Assembly (NCBI RefSeq): GCF_025210165.1
Contig: NZ_JAOASI010000076.1
Coordinates: 59,969 to 123,968 of the forward strand
Length of the DNA: 64,000 bases
From: Tepidibacter sp.
GTDB taxonomy: Bacteria > Bacillota > Clostridia > Peptostreptococcales > Peptostreptococcaceae
Direction: 5' to 3'
The position numbers were made by a program, and so were the translations under genes. The notes under the pieces are model-generated. The model had not been told where the DNA came from. It did not search any database and saw only the letters and a program-made list of their open reading frames with translations. Positions 1 through 8,811 of this stretch are shown one piece after another; positions within the stretch are counted from its first letter, which is position 1, and each line of letters starts with the position of its first letter.

Positions 1-603
1 ATTACTACTTCAACAGCAATATACTATCCTGATAAAGAAGAGTATGACGAATTAATTGTAGATGAATTAATTCATATATCAAATATAAATAAAATTAAAG
101 AAGGAAGTATTACTGTTATAGGAAGAGAAGTTTCAGAAGAAAATAAGCTGTTAGGATTGTCAAAGGAAGGGATATATGAAATTCATAAAATTGAAGTATT
201 TGACTATATTTTAGTTGAAGCAGATGGTTCCAAGAGAAAGTCTATAAAAGCACCTGATAATCATGAACCAATTATACCTATTAACACTGATAAAGTGGTA
301 GGCGTTATAGGACTTGATTGTATTGGGAAAAAAATAAACATACAAAATGTTCATAGACCAGAATTATTTTGCAATGTAACAAATAGTAAAGTAGGAGAAA
401 TTATAGATGAAGAAAAAATATTTGAATTAATTATAAATAATAAAGGATTGTTTAAAGATACTCCTAAGGAATGTAAAAAATATATCTTGCTGAATAAGGT
501 AGAATCTGAAGAAATAAAAATGTCAGCTTTAAAAATTATGGAATTAGTAAATGAAAGTAAATTTGATGTAGTGGATATTTTTAAGTGGAGTGATAAAAGT
601 TGA
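1..603 (+). CDS. yqeC: YqeC-like selenium cofactor protein, 5' end missing
   Basis: The reading frame is open from the first base, so the gene begins before the window; about 200 C-terminal residues are present. The family is linked to selenium-dependent molybdenum hydroxylases and is thought to help mature the Se/Mo cofactor. Visible features are a VEADGSKRKSIKAP stretch and HEPIIP, typical of YqeC, followed by VGVIGLDCIGK. The N-terminal P-loop expected for the family would lie upstream and cannot be seen. The stop overlaps the TTG start of the next gene, which indicates an operon with the mocA-like, yqeB and xdhC genes. The family call rests on the motif and the neighbours. Confidence 0.85.
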   Translation: MTTSTAIYYPDKEEYDELIVDELIHISNINKIKEGSITVIGREVSEENKLLGLSKEGIYEIHKIEVFDYILVEADGSKRKSIKAPDNHEPIIPINTDKVVGVIGLDCIGKKINIQNVHRPELFCNVTNSKVGEIIDEEKIFELIINNKGLFKDTPKECKKYILLNKVESEEIKMSALKIMELVNESKFDVVDIFKWSDKS

Positions 604-1169
604 TTACAGGAATTATTATGGCATCAGGATTTGCTAAGAGAATGAAAAAAGATAAACTAACACTTGATTTTAAAGGCATATCTATTATTGAAAGAGTTAT
701 TAGAGCAGTAAAGGAATCTAATGTAGATGAAATAATATTGGTATATAGAGAAGAAGAAATAAAGAAAATAGGAATAAAAAACGGAATAAAAACAGTTTTT
801 AATAATAAATCCGAACTAGGTCAAAGTGAATCTATAAGATTGGGTATTAATGCTTCGCCTTCACAAACAAAAGGATTTATGTTTTTTGTTGGAGATCAGC
901 CTTTTTTAGAATCTGTTATTATAGATAAGTTAATAGATACTTTTAAAGAAAAAAATACTAATATAGTAGTTCCTATATATAAAAACAAAAAAGGAAATCC
1001 AGTTATTTTTTCTTATAAGTTAAAAGATGAATTGCTTAAACTTAAAGGAGACATAGGGGGTAAGAATATTATCAGAAAAAGATATAATGATGTTGAGTTT
1101 GTTCATTTTGATAATGATAGATCTAGAATAGATATAGATACATGGGATGAATATATAAAATGGAGATGA
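600..1169 (+). CDS. MobA/MocA-like molybdenum cofactor nucleotidyltransferase
   Basis: A 189-residue NTP-transferase of the MobA-like fold. The N-terminus ITGIIMASGFAKRMKKDKL is the nucleotide-binding signature (LAAGxSxRMGxxK), and GDQPFL near residue 98 is the metal-binding segment. MocA-type enzymes attach CMP to molybdopterin for hydroxylases of the xanthine dehydrogenase family, which fits the hydroxylase genes 4 kb downstream. The start is TTG, with GGAG nine bases upstream inside the end of yqeC, so the two genes are probably translationally coupled. It could instead be a selenium-system-specific paralogue. The nucleotide used (CTP or GTP) cannot be read from the sequence. Confidence 0.88.
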   Translation: MITGIIMASGFAKRMKKDKLTLDFKGISIIERVIRAVKESNVDEIILVYREEEIKKIGIKNGIKTVFNNKSELGQSESIRLGINASPSQTKGFMFFVGDQPFLESVIIDKLIDTFKEKNTNIVVPIYKNKKGNPVIFSYKLKDELLKLKGDIGGKNIIRKRYNDVEFVHFDNDRSRIDIDTWDEYIKWR

Positions 1170-1175
1170 AACTAA

Positions 1176-1985
1176 ATGGTTGAAAATGTTGTTGTAATAA
1201 GAGGTGGAGGAGATATTGCAACAGGTATTGCTCATAAACTGCATAGAAGTGGATTTAAGGTATTAATACTTGAGGTAGAAAAACCGACTATGGTTAGAAG
1301 AACTGTTTCTTTTGCTAGTGCAGTATTTGATTGTGAGGTCGTTATTGAAGATGTAAAATCGGTAAAGGTATATAATGCAAAAGATATATACAAAATATGG
1401 AATGATGATAATATACCTGTTATTGTAGATCCTAAATGTAGTGTAATAAATGAAATAAAATTAGATATTTTAGTAGATGCTACATTAGCAAAGAAAAATC
1501 TAGGAATGAATAAAGAAATGGCTTCTATTACAATTGGTGTTGGACCAGGATTTAATGCAGGTCATGATGTGGATGTTGTCGTTGAAACAATTAGGGGTCA
1601 TGATTTAGGAAGATTAATATTTAGAGGGTATGCAAAAGCTAATACTGGAATACCTGGTAAAATATTAGGATACGATAAAGAAAGAGTATTAAGAGCTCCT
1701 TGTAATGGAATAATAAAAAACTTATCAGATATAGGAGATAATATTAAAAAAAATCAGATAATTGCATATGTAGAAAATAAACCTGTAAAAGCTTCTATTG
1801 ATGGAGTTTTAAGAGGAATGATTATGAATAATTCTGAGGTTAAAGAAGGTCTTAAAATAGCTGATATTGATCCAAGAGGAATAAAAAAATATTGTTTTAC
1901 TATTTCAGATAAAGCTAGATCTGTTTCAGGAGGCGTTTTAGAAGCTATATTATATATGAAAAAGACAAGAAGGGAGTGTGAATAA
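1176..1985 (+). CDS. yqeB: YqeB, selenium-dependent molybdenum hydroxylase accessory protein
   Basis: A 269-residue protein of the EF2563/YqeB family, a genomic marker for selenium-dependent molybdenum hydroxylases. VVIRGGGDIATGIAHKLHRSGF at the N-terminus is a Rossmann-like glycine-rich motif, and GVGPGFNAGHDVDVVVET around residues 125-142 is the conserved family block. The C-terminal half has a lipoyl/biotinyl-like barrel sequence (APCNGIIKNLSDIGDNIKKNQ). The ATG is preceded by GGAG and lies six bases after the mocA-like stop. Its presence argues that the downstream hydroxylase carries a labile selenium ligand. The exact biochemical step is not established for this family. Confidence 0.9.
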   Translation: MVENVVVIRGGGDIATGIAHKLHRSGFKVLILEVEKPTMVRRTVSFASAVFDCEVVIEDVKSVKVYNAKDIYKIWNDDNIPVIVDPKCSVINEIKLDILVDATLAKKNLGMNKEMASITIGVGPGFNAGHDVDVVVETIRGHDLGRLIFRGYAKANTGIPGKILGYDKERVLRAPCNGIIKNLSDIGDNIKKNQIIAYVENKPVKASIDGVLRGMIMNNSEVKEGLKIADIDPRGIKKYCFTISDKARSVSGGVLEAILYMKKTRRECE

Positions 1986-1986
1986 A

Positions 1987-2790
1987 ATGGAATATAAAGT
2001 TTTAGACCAGATATCGAATGAGATAAAGTTAAATAAAAAAGTTGCACTAGCTACTATAACTAGAGCAGAAGGTTCTACACCGAGAAAAGAAGGTTCTGTG
2101 ATGGGGATTAAGGAAGATGGAAGCATTTTTGGAACTATAGGTGGAGGGAATTTAGAATTAGTCGTAATAGAACATGCTAAAAAATGTATTGAAAATAAAG
2201 AAAGTAAAAGTTTTAATTTTAAACTTACAGATGATAAAGGAAGTCTTCATATGCAGTGTGGTGGCGAAGCAGATGTTTTTATTAAAGTTTTTAATCGCCT
2301 TGATAAGCTATTTATTATTGGAGGAGGTCATATTTCACTTGAATTATATAAACTAGGTAAGATGCTAGATTTTTATACTATTATAGTTGAAGATAGAGAG
2401 GAATTTTGTAATATAAATAGATTTCCAAATGCTGATGAGTTAAAGGTTGGAAATATACACGAAATTTTAGATAAATATGAAATAGATGATAGTAGCTATA
2501 TTGTTATTGTAACAAGGGGTCATAAACAAGATGAAATATCTTTAAAATCTGTTATAAATACTGAAGCTAAATATATAGGAATGATTGGAAGTAAAAATAA
2601 AACGGAATATATAATGAATAATCTGAAAACTGAAGGAATATCTCAAAAAAAATTAGATGAAGTGTATGCTCCTATTGGAATTAATTTAGGAGGACAAACA
2701 CCTGAAGAAATAGCTTTTAGTATTATGTCGGAGATACTTGTGAAAAAAAACAAAGGAAGTCTTGATCATTTAAAAGATATAAAAAAATAG
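1987..2790 (+). CDS. XdhC/CoxI family molybdenum hydroxylase maturation protein
   Basis: About 267 residues. XdhC proteins bind the molybdenum cofactor and hand it over, in sulfurated or selenated form, to xanthine dehydrogenase-type enzymes. The N-terminal domain has ITRAEGSTPRKEGSVMGI and GTIGGGNLE. The C-terminal Rossmann domain has LFIIGGGHISLELYKLGK, VTRGHKQDE and YIGMIGSKNK. An in-frame GTG at 1978 overlaps yqeB, but the GGGAG at 1972-1976 is only one base from it. The ATG at 1987 has a 10-base spacing and is preferred. It is the last gene of the first operon, followed by the riboswitch leader. Confidence 0.9.
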   Translation: MEYKVLDQISNEIKLNKKVALATITRAEGSTPRKEGSVMGIKEDGSIFGTIGGGNLELVVIEHAKKCIENKESKSFNFKLTDDKGSLHMQCGGEADVFIKVFNRLDKLFIIGGGHISLELYKLGKMLDFYTIIVEDREEFCNINRFPNADELKVGNIHEILDKYEIDDSSYIVIVTRGHKQDEISLKSVINTEAKYIGMIGSKNKTEYIMNNLKTEGISQKKLDEVYAPIGINLGGQTPEEIAFSIMSEILVKKNKGSLDHLKDIKK

Positions 2791-2857
2791 TATTGCTTTT
2801 TATTTCAAATTAAGTTAGAATTAACTTTATAAAATTTAGTTAGATGAAAATTAAATA

Positions 2858-2933
2858 TATCACTCATATAATTGGGGTAATATGGACCCTAAGTTTCTAC
2901 TGAGTAACCGTAAATTATTCAACTATGGGTGTT
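2858..2933 (+). promoter_or_regulatory. Purine riboswitch aptamer, guanine class
   Basis: The aptamer can be drawn completely. P1 pairs CACTCA (2861-2866) with TGGGTG (2926-2931), as in Bacillus xpt. P2 pairs TTGGGGT with ACCCTAA around the loop AATATGG. The core AGTTTCTAC follows at 2892-2900. P3 pairs TGAGTA (2901-2906) with TATTCA (2916-2921) around ACCGTAAAT. The specificity position in AACTATG is C (2923), which predicts guanine, hypoxanthine or xanthine rather than adenine. It lies 145 bases upstream of xpt with a strong terminator between. Confidence 0.95.
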
Positions 2934-3027
2934 TAGTTCATAAGTTAAGAGCATACAATTAAAGTATAATTATATGTGTTTTTGTAATACAAATAATATA
3001 CTCGAAATTTTAAGCTATTAATATACT

Positions 3028-3061
3028 AAACCCCCATTTATGAAAATGGGGGGTTTTTTTT
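3028..3061 (+). terminator. Riboswitch-controlled intrinsic terminator before xpt
   Basis: CCCCCAT at 3031-3037 pairs with ATGGGGG at 3046-3052 and is followed by an eight-T run. It stands between the purine aptamer and the xpt ribosome site, the expected place for ligand-induced premature termination when purines are plentiful. Confidence 0.92.
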
Positions 3062-3080
3062 AATTTTGAGGAGGAGAAAG

Positions 3081-3653
3081 ATGAAATTATTAAAAGATGT
3101 TATAGTAAAAAAAGGTAAGGTTAGAGGAGCGGATATTTTAAAGGTTGATAGTTTTTTAAATCATCAATTAGATATAAATTTATTAAATGAAATGGGAAAA
3201 GAGTTCAAAAGTCGTTTTAAAGATGATAATATAACTAAAATTTTAACTATAGAAGCTTCTGGAATTGCAATAGCAGCAATAGCAGCTCAATATTTTGATG
3301 TACCTGTAGTATTTGCTAAAAAAGTACAAAGTAAAAATGTAGATAATGATAATGCATACGAGAGTCAGGTTTATTCATTCACTAAAGACAAAACCTATAC
3401 AATTAGAGTTTGCAAAGATTATCTAAATGCTTCGGATAATATATTAATACTAGATGATTTTTTAGCTAATGCACAAGCTGCGTTAGGGTTAAAAGATTTA
3501 GTAAAGCAATCAGGAGCTAATTTGGCTGGTATTGGAATAGCTATAGAAAAAGGATTTCAAGGTGGTGGAAAAATTTTAAGAGATAAAGGTGTAAAAGTAG
3601 AATCTTTAGCTATTATTAATTCTATGAATAGTAAAGGCATTGATTTTGAATAA
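3081..3653 (+). CDS. xpt: Xanthine phosphoribosyltransferase
   Basis: 190 residues, the standard Xpt length. The enzyme converts xanthine and PRPP to XMP in purine salvage. The PRPP-binding loop is seen as [17 protein letters not shown] near residue 125, and [19 protein letters not shown] matches the family's upstream dimer/substrate segment. An in-frame TTG at 3066 exists, but the GAGGAGG at 3067-3075 is placed for the ATG at 3081. Control is by the guanine-class riboswitch and terminator directly upstream. Its neighbours, a purine permease and a Mo hydroxylase, make a purine uptake and interconversion set. Confidence 0.96.
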   Translation: MKLLKDVIVKKGKVRGADILKVDSFLNHQLDINLLNEMGKEFKSRFKDDNITKILTIEASGIAIAAIAAQYFDVPVVFAKKVQSKNVDNDNAYESQVYSFTKDKTYTIRVCKDYLNASDNILILDDFLANAQAALGLKDLVKQSGANLAGIGIAIEKGFQGGGKILRDKGVKVESLAIINSMNSKGIDFE

Positions 3654-3767
3654 AGAGAATAATGCATAAAAAACGAACAAATAATATAGATTAACATAAA
3701 AAAGAACGTGATGTACAGAAATATTAATAAAAAAATAATAAAAAAGTACGCAAAAATGCTTTTTTTA

Positions 3768-3776
3768 TGCTATAAT
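3768..3776 (+). promoter_or_regulatory. Extended -10 promoter for the purine permease
   Basis: TGCTATAAT is an exact extended -10 element (TGnTATAAT), about 50 bases before the permease ATG. No good -35 is seen at 17-base spacing. The 170-base gap between xpt and the permease therefore probably holds a separate transcription start. No second aptamer was recognised there. Confidence 0.5.
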
Positions 3777-3823
3777 GATTTTAGAAAAATGTATTTTAAA
3801 ATAAAGCAGTAGGGGGAAAAGAT

Positions 3824-5164
3824 ATGAATAAAGATAATGAAATTTATGATTTGGATGGAATTCCACCGCTACATAAAGCAATACCATTAGGATTACAGCA
3901 TATACTTTCGATGTTTGCAGGAAATGTAGCTCCTTTAATTATTATCGCAAATGCTATGAATTTACCCGTTGATGAAAAAACATTTTTAATTCAATGTGCT
4001 ATGTTTATAGCAGGAGTAACTACTTTAATTCAGCTTTATCCTATTGGACCAATAGGAGCAAGACTTCCTATCGTTATGGGTACTAGTTTTGGATTTTTAC
4101 CTATAGGTATAAGTATATCTGCAAAGTATGGGCTTGCCGGAGTACTGGGAGCATCTTTTGTTGGTGGTTTTTTTGAAATTATAATGGGTGCATTTTTAAA
4201 ATCACTTAGAAAATATTTTCCACCTGTAGTAACTGGAACGGTACTCTTATCTATAGGGTTATCTCTTTTACCAGTAGGTATAAACTATTTTGCAGGTGGA
4301 GTTGGCGCTAAAGATTTTGGATCACCATCAAATCTTCTTTTAGGAACAATTGTGTTAGTAACTGTATTATTTTTTAATCAATATACAAAAGGAATTACAA
4401 GTATGGCATCTATATTGATAGGTATTTTAGTAGGATATATAGTTGCTATTCCAATGGGCAAAATTGATTTTTCTGCTGTATCACAAGCTAAGTTACTATC
4501 TTTTCCAACACCCTTTAAATATGGAATGACGTTCCACTTAGATGCAATTGCAGGAATGCTTTTAATGTATGTTTTAACAACAGTAGAAACTGTTGGAGAT
4601 ATTTCAGGAATTACAGTAGGTGGAGCTAATCGTGAAGCTACTGATAAAGAACTTTCAGGAGGAGTTATGGCAGATGGGTTTGGAAGCTGCTTAGCTGCTA
4701 TTTTCAATGTATTACCAAATACATCCTTTAGCCAAAATGTTGGTTTAGTTACACTTACAGGTATTATGAGTAGATTTGTAGTTGCTGTAGGAGCAGTATT
4801 CTTAATTTTTACTGGACTATTCCCTAAAGTTGGAACAGTTATTGCTTTGATGCCTCAAAGTGTATTAGGTGGAGCTACTATTGTTATGTTTTCTATGATA
4901 GCTATTAGTGGTATTAACCTTATTACAAAAGAGCCTCTTACTGGCAAGAACAGTATGATTGTTGCTGTTGCATTAGGATTAGGTTTTGGACTTGGATCTG
5001 TTCCTGAAGCTATTGCATACTTACCACAATCAGTAAAAATGATTTTTGGTGGGTCAGGAATGGCTGTTACAGGAGCTATTGCAATTATATTAAATATTAT
5101 ATTACCAGAAGGTCAGGAGAAAAAATTAGAACACAACAGTAATAAATCTCTTTCTGGAGCATAG
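3824..5164 (+). CDS. NCS2 family xanthine/uracil permease
   Basis: 446 residues with about 12-14 hydrophobic segments, the usual NCS2 size. These proteins import nucleobases with cations. Signatures include LGLQHILSMFAGNVAPLI at the N-terminus, the ETVGDISGIT segment near residue 255 (the conserved NCS2 acidic motif) and LPNTSFSQNVGLVTLTG near 300, the NxG family signature. The C-terminus is a short charged tail. The gene lies between xpt and the Mo hydroxylase genes, so a purine such as xanthine or hypoxanthine is the likely substrate. That choice is inference. The start has AGGGGG eight bases upstream, and a strong hairpin follows the stop. Confidence 0.93.
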   Translation: MNKDNEIYDLDGIPPLHKAIPLGLQHILSMFAGNVAPLIIIANAMNLPVDEKTFLIQCAMFIAGVTTLIQLYPIGPIGARLPIVMGTSFGFLPIGISISAKYGLAGVLGASFVGGFFEIIMGAFLKSLRKYFPPVVTGTVLLSIGLSLLPVGINYFAGGVGAKDFGSPSNLLLGTIVLVTVLFFNQYTKGITSMASILIGILVGYIVAIPMGKIDFSAVSQAKLLSFPTPFKYGMTFHLDAIAGMLLMYVLTTVETVGDISGITVGGANREATDKELSGGVMADGFGSCLAAIFNVLPNTSFSQNVGLVTLTGIMSRFVVAVGAVFLIFTGLFPKVGTVIALMPQSVLGGATIVMFSMIAISGINLITKEPLTGKNSMIVAVALGLGFGLGSVPEAIAYLPQSVKMIFGGSGMAVTGAIAIILNIILPEGQEKKLEHNSNKSLSGA

Positions 5165-5185
5165 AAGAATTTATATAAATAGATA

Positions 5186-5221
5186 AAAGGCATATATTGA
5201 AAATCAATATTATGCCTTTTA
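5186..5221 (+). terminator. Intrinsic terminator after the permease
   Basis: AAAAGGCATA pairs with TATGCCTTTT, extended inside by TATTG/CAATA around an AAAAT loop. The T run follows directly. Confidence 0.85.
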
Positions 5222-5228
5222 TTTTTAC

Positions 5229-5246
5229 GGAGTAGACGAATTTTTA
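5229..5246 (+). repeat. Tail fragment of intergenic repeat family 1
   Basis: GGAGTAGACGAATTTTTA matches the conserved tail of the longer copies at 15149-15245 and 41596-41737 (GAGTAGACGAATTTT). Here only the tail is present, just ahead of the hydroxylase ribosome site. Confidence 0.55.
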
Positions 5247-5276
5247 ATACAATATATTATTGAGGGAGGAATATAA

Positions 5277-6065
5277 TTGATCTCTATACAAAACTATGTA
5301 TTTCCTGAAACATTGGAAGAAGCATACAATATTTTGAAATCTAAAAGAAACAATACTATATTAGGAGGATGTTCATTTTTAAGAATGGGATCGAAAAATA
5401 TTAAAACAGCAATTGATTTAGCCAGAATTAATTTAAATTATATAGAAGAACATGACGAAATAATTGAAATAGGAGCCATGACTACCTTTCGTGAAATAGA
5501 AACGAGTACTATATTAACAAAATATTTTGGTGGAGTATTATCTGAATCAGTAAAAAATATAGTAGGGGTTCAACTTAGAAATAATGTAACAATAGGAGCA
5601 ACTGTTTATTCAAAATATGGATTTTCGGATTTGATTACAGCCTTGCTTTCGTTAGATGCTGATGTTGTACTTTATAACGAAGGAAGAATTTCATTAGAAA
5701 AGTTTTTAGAAGAAAGCTTTGAAAAAGATATTTTAACAAAAATTATTATTAAAAAAACAAATAAACAATCAGTATTCAAATCAATGAGAAATTCAAGTAG
5801 TGATTATGCAATATTAAATGTAGCAGTATCAAAAGAAAATATGAACTTTAAAATAGTCGTTGGTGCAAGACCTCAAAGGGCAAAAATAGCAAAAGAAGCT
5901 TCTATTTACTTAGGAAAAAGTGATTTAACTAATGAAGATATTGAAGAAAGTTCAATTATAGCTGTAAAAGAATTAAATTTTGGCAGCAATATGAGAGGTA
6001 GCAAGGAATATAGAGAAGCAATTTGTAAAGTCCTTGTAAAAAGAGCTATAATGGAGGTTTTATAA
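5277..6065 (+). CDS. Molybdenum hydroxylase FAD-binding subunit
   Basis: 262 residues of the CoxM/XdhB-type FAD subunit, which passes electrons from the iron-sulfur subunit to an acceptor. FPETLEEAYNIL opens the protein. ILGGCSFLRMG near residue 32 stands in for the usual AGGT(D/S)L flavin loop, and TIGATVYSKYGFSDL matches the second FAD motif (TIGGNI...SD). The start is TTG with AGGGAGGA seven bases upstream. The stop overlaps the next ATG by one base, so the three subunits are translated together. Both FAD motifs diverge from the textbook versions, as is common in selenium-linked clostridial members. Confidence 0.87.
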   Translation: MISIQNYVFPETLEEAYNILKSKRNNTILGGCSFLRMGSKNIKTAIDLARINLNYIEEHDEIIEIGAMTTFREIETSTILTKYFGGVLSESVKNIVGVQLRNNVTIGATVYSKYGFSDLITALLSLDADVVLYNEGRISLEKFLEESFEKDILTKIIIKKTNKQSVFKSMRNSSSDYAILNVAVSKENMNFKIVVGARPQRAKIAKEASIYLGKSDLTNEDIEESSIIAVKELNFGSNMRGSKEYREAICKVLVKRAIMEVL

Positions 6066-6514
6066 TGAAGATAGAAGTTACAATTAATAATAAAAAAATG
6101 GAAATGGAAATAGAATGTGATGAATTTTTATCAGATACACTAAGAAGATATGGTTTTTTAAGTGTTAAAAAAGGTTGTGATACAGGGTCTTGTGGATTAT
6201 GTACTATATGGATAGGAAATAAACCTGTTCTTTCATGTTCAGTTCTTTCTATAAGAGCTAATAAAAAAGAAATTACAACTATTGAAGGCGTTCAAGAAGA
6301 GGCTAGAGAGTTTGCTGAGTTTTTGGTAAATGAAGGAGCGGAACAATGTGGATTTTGTAGTCCAGGATTTGTAATGACTATACTTGCGATGAAGAGAGAA
6401 CTTGAAAATCCTACAGAAGAAGAGATTATACATTATTTAACAGGAAATCTTTGTAGATGTACAGGTTATGTAGGACAGTTAAGAGCAATAAAAAAATATA
6501 TGGGGGTATTATAA
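6065..6514 (+). CDS. Molybdenum hydroxylase [2Fe-2S] subunit
   Basis: 149 residues, the normal size for the small subunit. The N-terminal plant-ferredoxin-type cluster is bound by Cys38, Cys43, Cys46 and Cys58 (GCDTGSCGLCTIW). The second cluster uses CGFC at 95-98 and CRC at 130-132 (NLCRCTGY). It carries electrons from the Mo site to the FAD subunit. It overlaps the preceding gene by one base and lies two bases before the large-subunit start. Confidence 0.96.
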   Translation: MKIEVTINNKKMEMEIECDEFLSDTLRRYGFLSVKKGCDTGSCGLCTIWIGNKPVLSCSVLSIRANKKEITTIEGVQEEAREFAEFLVNEGAEQCGFCSPGFVMTILAMKRELENPTEEEIIHYLTGNLCRCTGYVGQLRAIKKYMGVL

Positions 6515-6516
6515 GT

Positions 6517-8811
6517 ATGAAGGTTGTAAATAATGCAATTTCAAAAATTGACGGAATGAATATTGCAACAGGAAAACCTGTTTACACAGATGATTTGGAT
6601 AATAATTCATTAGTTGTAAAGATTCTTAGAAGTCCTTATGCTTTTGCAAAAATCAAAAATATTGATATACAAAGAGCCCAAAACTTAGATGGAGTTGAAT
6701 GTATACTCACATATAAAGATGTTCCAAATGTAAGATTTACAATGGCAGGTCAATCCTATCCTGAGCCATCTCCTTATGATAGGTTAATTTTAGATGAATA
6801 TGTTCGTTATATAGGAGATGAAGTTGCAATTATAGCTGCAGTAGATGAAAAAACTGCATTAAAGGCTATGAAATTAATTAAGGTTGACTATGAAGTATAT
6901 AGCCCTGTTTTAGATTTTGAAAAAGCACAAGAGCATAAATCTATAATTCATTCTGAAGATGATTTGCATGTGAATTTTGACATTGGTATGAATAAAGAAA
7001 AAAATATAGCAGCTTCTTATAAAACAGAAGTTGGAGATGTTGAAGCTGAACTTAAAAATAGTGAGGTTTTAGTTGAGGGGATATATTATACTCAAGCACA
7101 GGCTCATGGAATGATGGAAACATATCGTACATTTAGTTATATGGATCATAATGGAAGACTTACGATTGTAAGTGCTACACAAATTCCTTTTCATGTTAGA
7201 AGAATTGTTGCAAGAGCCTTACAAATTCCAAAGAGCAAAATTCGTGTAATAAAACCTAGAATTGGTGGTGGATTTGGAGGAAAGCAAACAGCATCTGTAG
7301 AAGTTTTTCCAGCTATTGTTACACTTAAAACGGGAAAGCCAGCAAAAATTGTTTATGATAGAAAAGAAACATTTAGCTGTACAACTAGCCGTCATGCAAT
7401 GAGAATTAAAGTGAAGATAGGATCAGATAAAGAGGGAAATATTAATGCTATAGATATGTACGCTCTATCTGATACAGGGGCATATGGTGAACATGCATGG
7501 ACTGTATTTAGTGTTGCAGGACATAAGACACTTCCGCTGTACAATAGGGCAAAAGCTGTAAGATATATGGGAAATGTAGTTTATACAAATAAAATGCCAG
7601 CAGGGGCTTTAAGAGGGTATGGTGTTACTCAGGGAATATTTGCATTAGAATCAGCAATCAATGAATTAGCAGAGAAATTAAATATAGATCCTGCTAAGCT
7701 TAGAGAAAAGAATATAATAAAAGAAGGAGATACAAATCCTATTTTAGGAGGTTCTAAAGAAGGAAATCCTGCTATTTTAGCAAGTTGTACTCTTGATAGA
7801 TGCATTAAAAAAGGAAAGAAACTTGTTGGATGGAATGAAAAGTATCCTAGAAAAGAAATGAACAATAAAAAAGTTAGGGCAGTTGGTATGGCAATAACAA
7901 TGCAGGGGTCTGGTATACCAAATATTGATACAGCATCGGCAATAGTTAAATTAAATGATGATGGATTTTATACACTTTTATTAGGTGCTACAGATATGGG
8001 GCAAGGATCAGATACCATTCTTGCACAAATGGCAGCGGATGTCCTAGAAACTACAATGGATAAGATAATTGTACACACTGCTGATACCGATATTTCTCCA
8101 TATGATACAGGCTCATATGCTTCTAGTACAACTTATGTTACTGGAAATGCTGTTATAAAAGCTTGTGAAGATATAAAAAATAAGATATTAGAAAATGCAG
8201 CTAAGCTATTAGATGTTCCAATAAAAGAATTATTATTTGATGGGGCATTTGTAAAAACAGTAGATGGAGAAAATGTGCTGTCTCTTGATGAAATAGGACA
8301 GCGTTTATCTGTAGGAGAAGGAAAAAATCAATTAATTGGAGTTGGTTCTTTTGGTGGAGATACAAGCCCTCCTCCTTTTATAGCGGGATTTGCTAAGGTA
8401 GAAGTTGATAAAGAAAGTGGAAAAATAGATTTAATTGATTATGTTGCAGTTGTTGATTGCGGAACGGTTATAAATCCAAAGCTTGCACGAATTCAAGTAG
8501 AGGGAGGATTGGTTCAGGGAATAGGAATGGCAATGTATGAGGATGTTAGGTATAGTGATACAGGAAAAATGCAGACAAATACATTTATGCAGTATAAAAT
8601 TCCTTGTAGAAAAGATATAGGAAAGTTGACTGTGGATTTTGAATCTAGTTATGAACCAACTGGTCCTTTTGGAGCAAAATCTATAGGTGAGGTTGTAATA
8701 AATACTCCATCACCAGCAATTGCACATGCTGTTTATAATGCAGTTGGTGTCAATGTTAGAAGTTTACCTATTACACCTGAGAAGGTGTTGATTGGAATAT
8801 TAAAGAAATAA
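6517..8811 (+). CDS. Molybdenum hydroxylase large (Mo-cofactor) subunit, selenium-dependent type
   Basis: 764 residues from ATG 6517. An upstream in-frame ATG at 6457 would overlap the small subunit by 58 bases and is rejected because GGGGG sits ten bases before 6517. Xanthine dehydrogenase-family signatures are present: GGFGGKQ at 251-257 in the Mo-cofactor loop, and GPFGAKSIGE near the C-terminus, whose Glu (about 725) is the catalytic base. ALRGYGVTQG and TDMGQGSDT are further cofactor contacts. With yqeB, yqeC and a mocA-like gene nearby, it is probably one of the enzymes with a non-protein Se ligand on Mo. No selenocysteine codon is needed for that. The purine context suggests xanthine or purine hydroxylation; the substrate is inference. 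Confidence 0.92.
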   Translation: MKVVNNAISKIDGMNIATGKPVYTDDLDNNSLVVKILRSPYAFAKIKNIDIQRAQNLDGVECILTYKDVPNVRFTMAGQSYPEPSPYDRLILDEYVRYIGDEVAIIAAVDEKTALKAMKLIKVDYEVYSPVLDFEKAQEHKSIIHSEDDLHVNFDIGMNKEKNIAASYKTEVGDVEAELKNSEVLVEGIYYTQAQAHGMMETYRTFSYMDHNGRLTIVSATQIPFHVRRIVARALQIPKSKIRVIKPRIGGGFGGKQTASVEVFPAIVTLKTGKPAKIVYDRKETFSCTTSRHAMRIKVKIGSDKEGNINAIDMYALSDTGAYGEHAWTVFSVAGHKTLPLYNRAKAVRYMGNVVYTNKMPAGALRGYGVTQGIFALESAINELAEKLNIDPAKLREKNIIKEGDTNPILGGSKEGNPAILASCTLDRCIKKGKKLVGWNEKYPRKEMNNKKVRAVGMAITMQGSGIPNIDTASAIVKLNDDGFYTLLLGATDMGQGSDTILAQMAADVLETTMDKIIVHTADTDISPYDTGSYASSTTYVTGNAVIKACEDIKNKILENAAKLLDVPIKELLFDGAFVKTVDGENVLSLDEIGQRLSVGEGKNQLIGVGSFGGDTSPPPFIAGFAKVEVDKESGKIDLIDYVAVVDCGTVINPKLARIQVEGGLVQGIGMAMYEDVRYSDTGKMQTNTFMQYKIPCRKDIGKLTVDFESSYEPTGPFGAKSIGEVVINTPSPAIAHAVYNAVGVNVRSLPITPEKVLIGILKK

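Noticed and set aside
1978..1986. GTG 1978 as the xdhC start
   Set aside because: The purine-rich ribosome site ends at 1976, leaving one base of spacing. ATG 1987 has workable spacing and fits the family N-terminus.
6457..6516. Longer start (ATG 6457) for the hydroxylase large subunit
   Set aside because: It would overlap the iron-sulfur subunit by 58 bases in another frame, adds residues not typical of the family and lacks a ribosome site, whereas GGGGG precedes ATG 6517.
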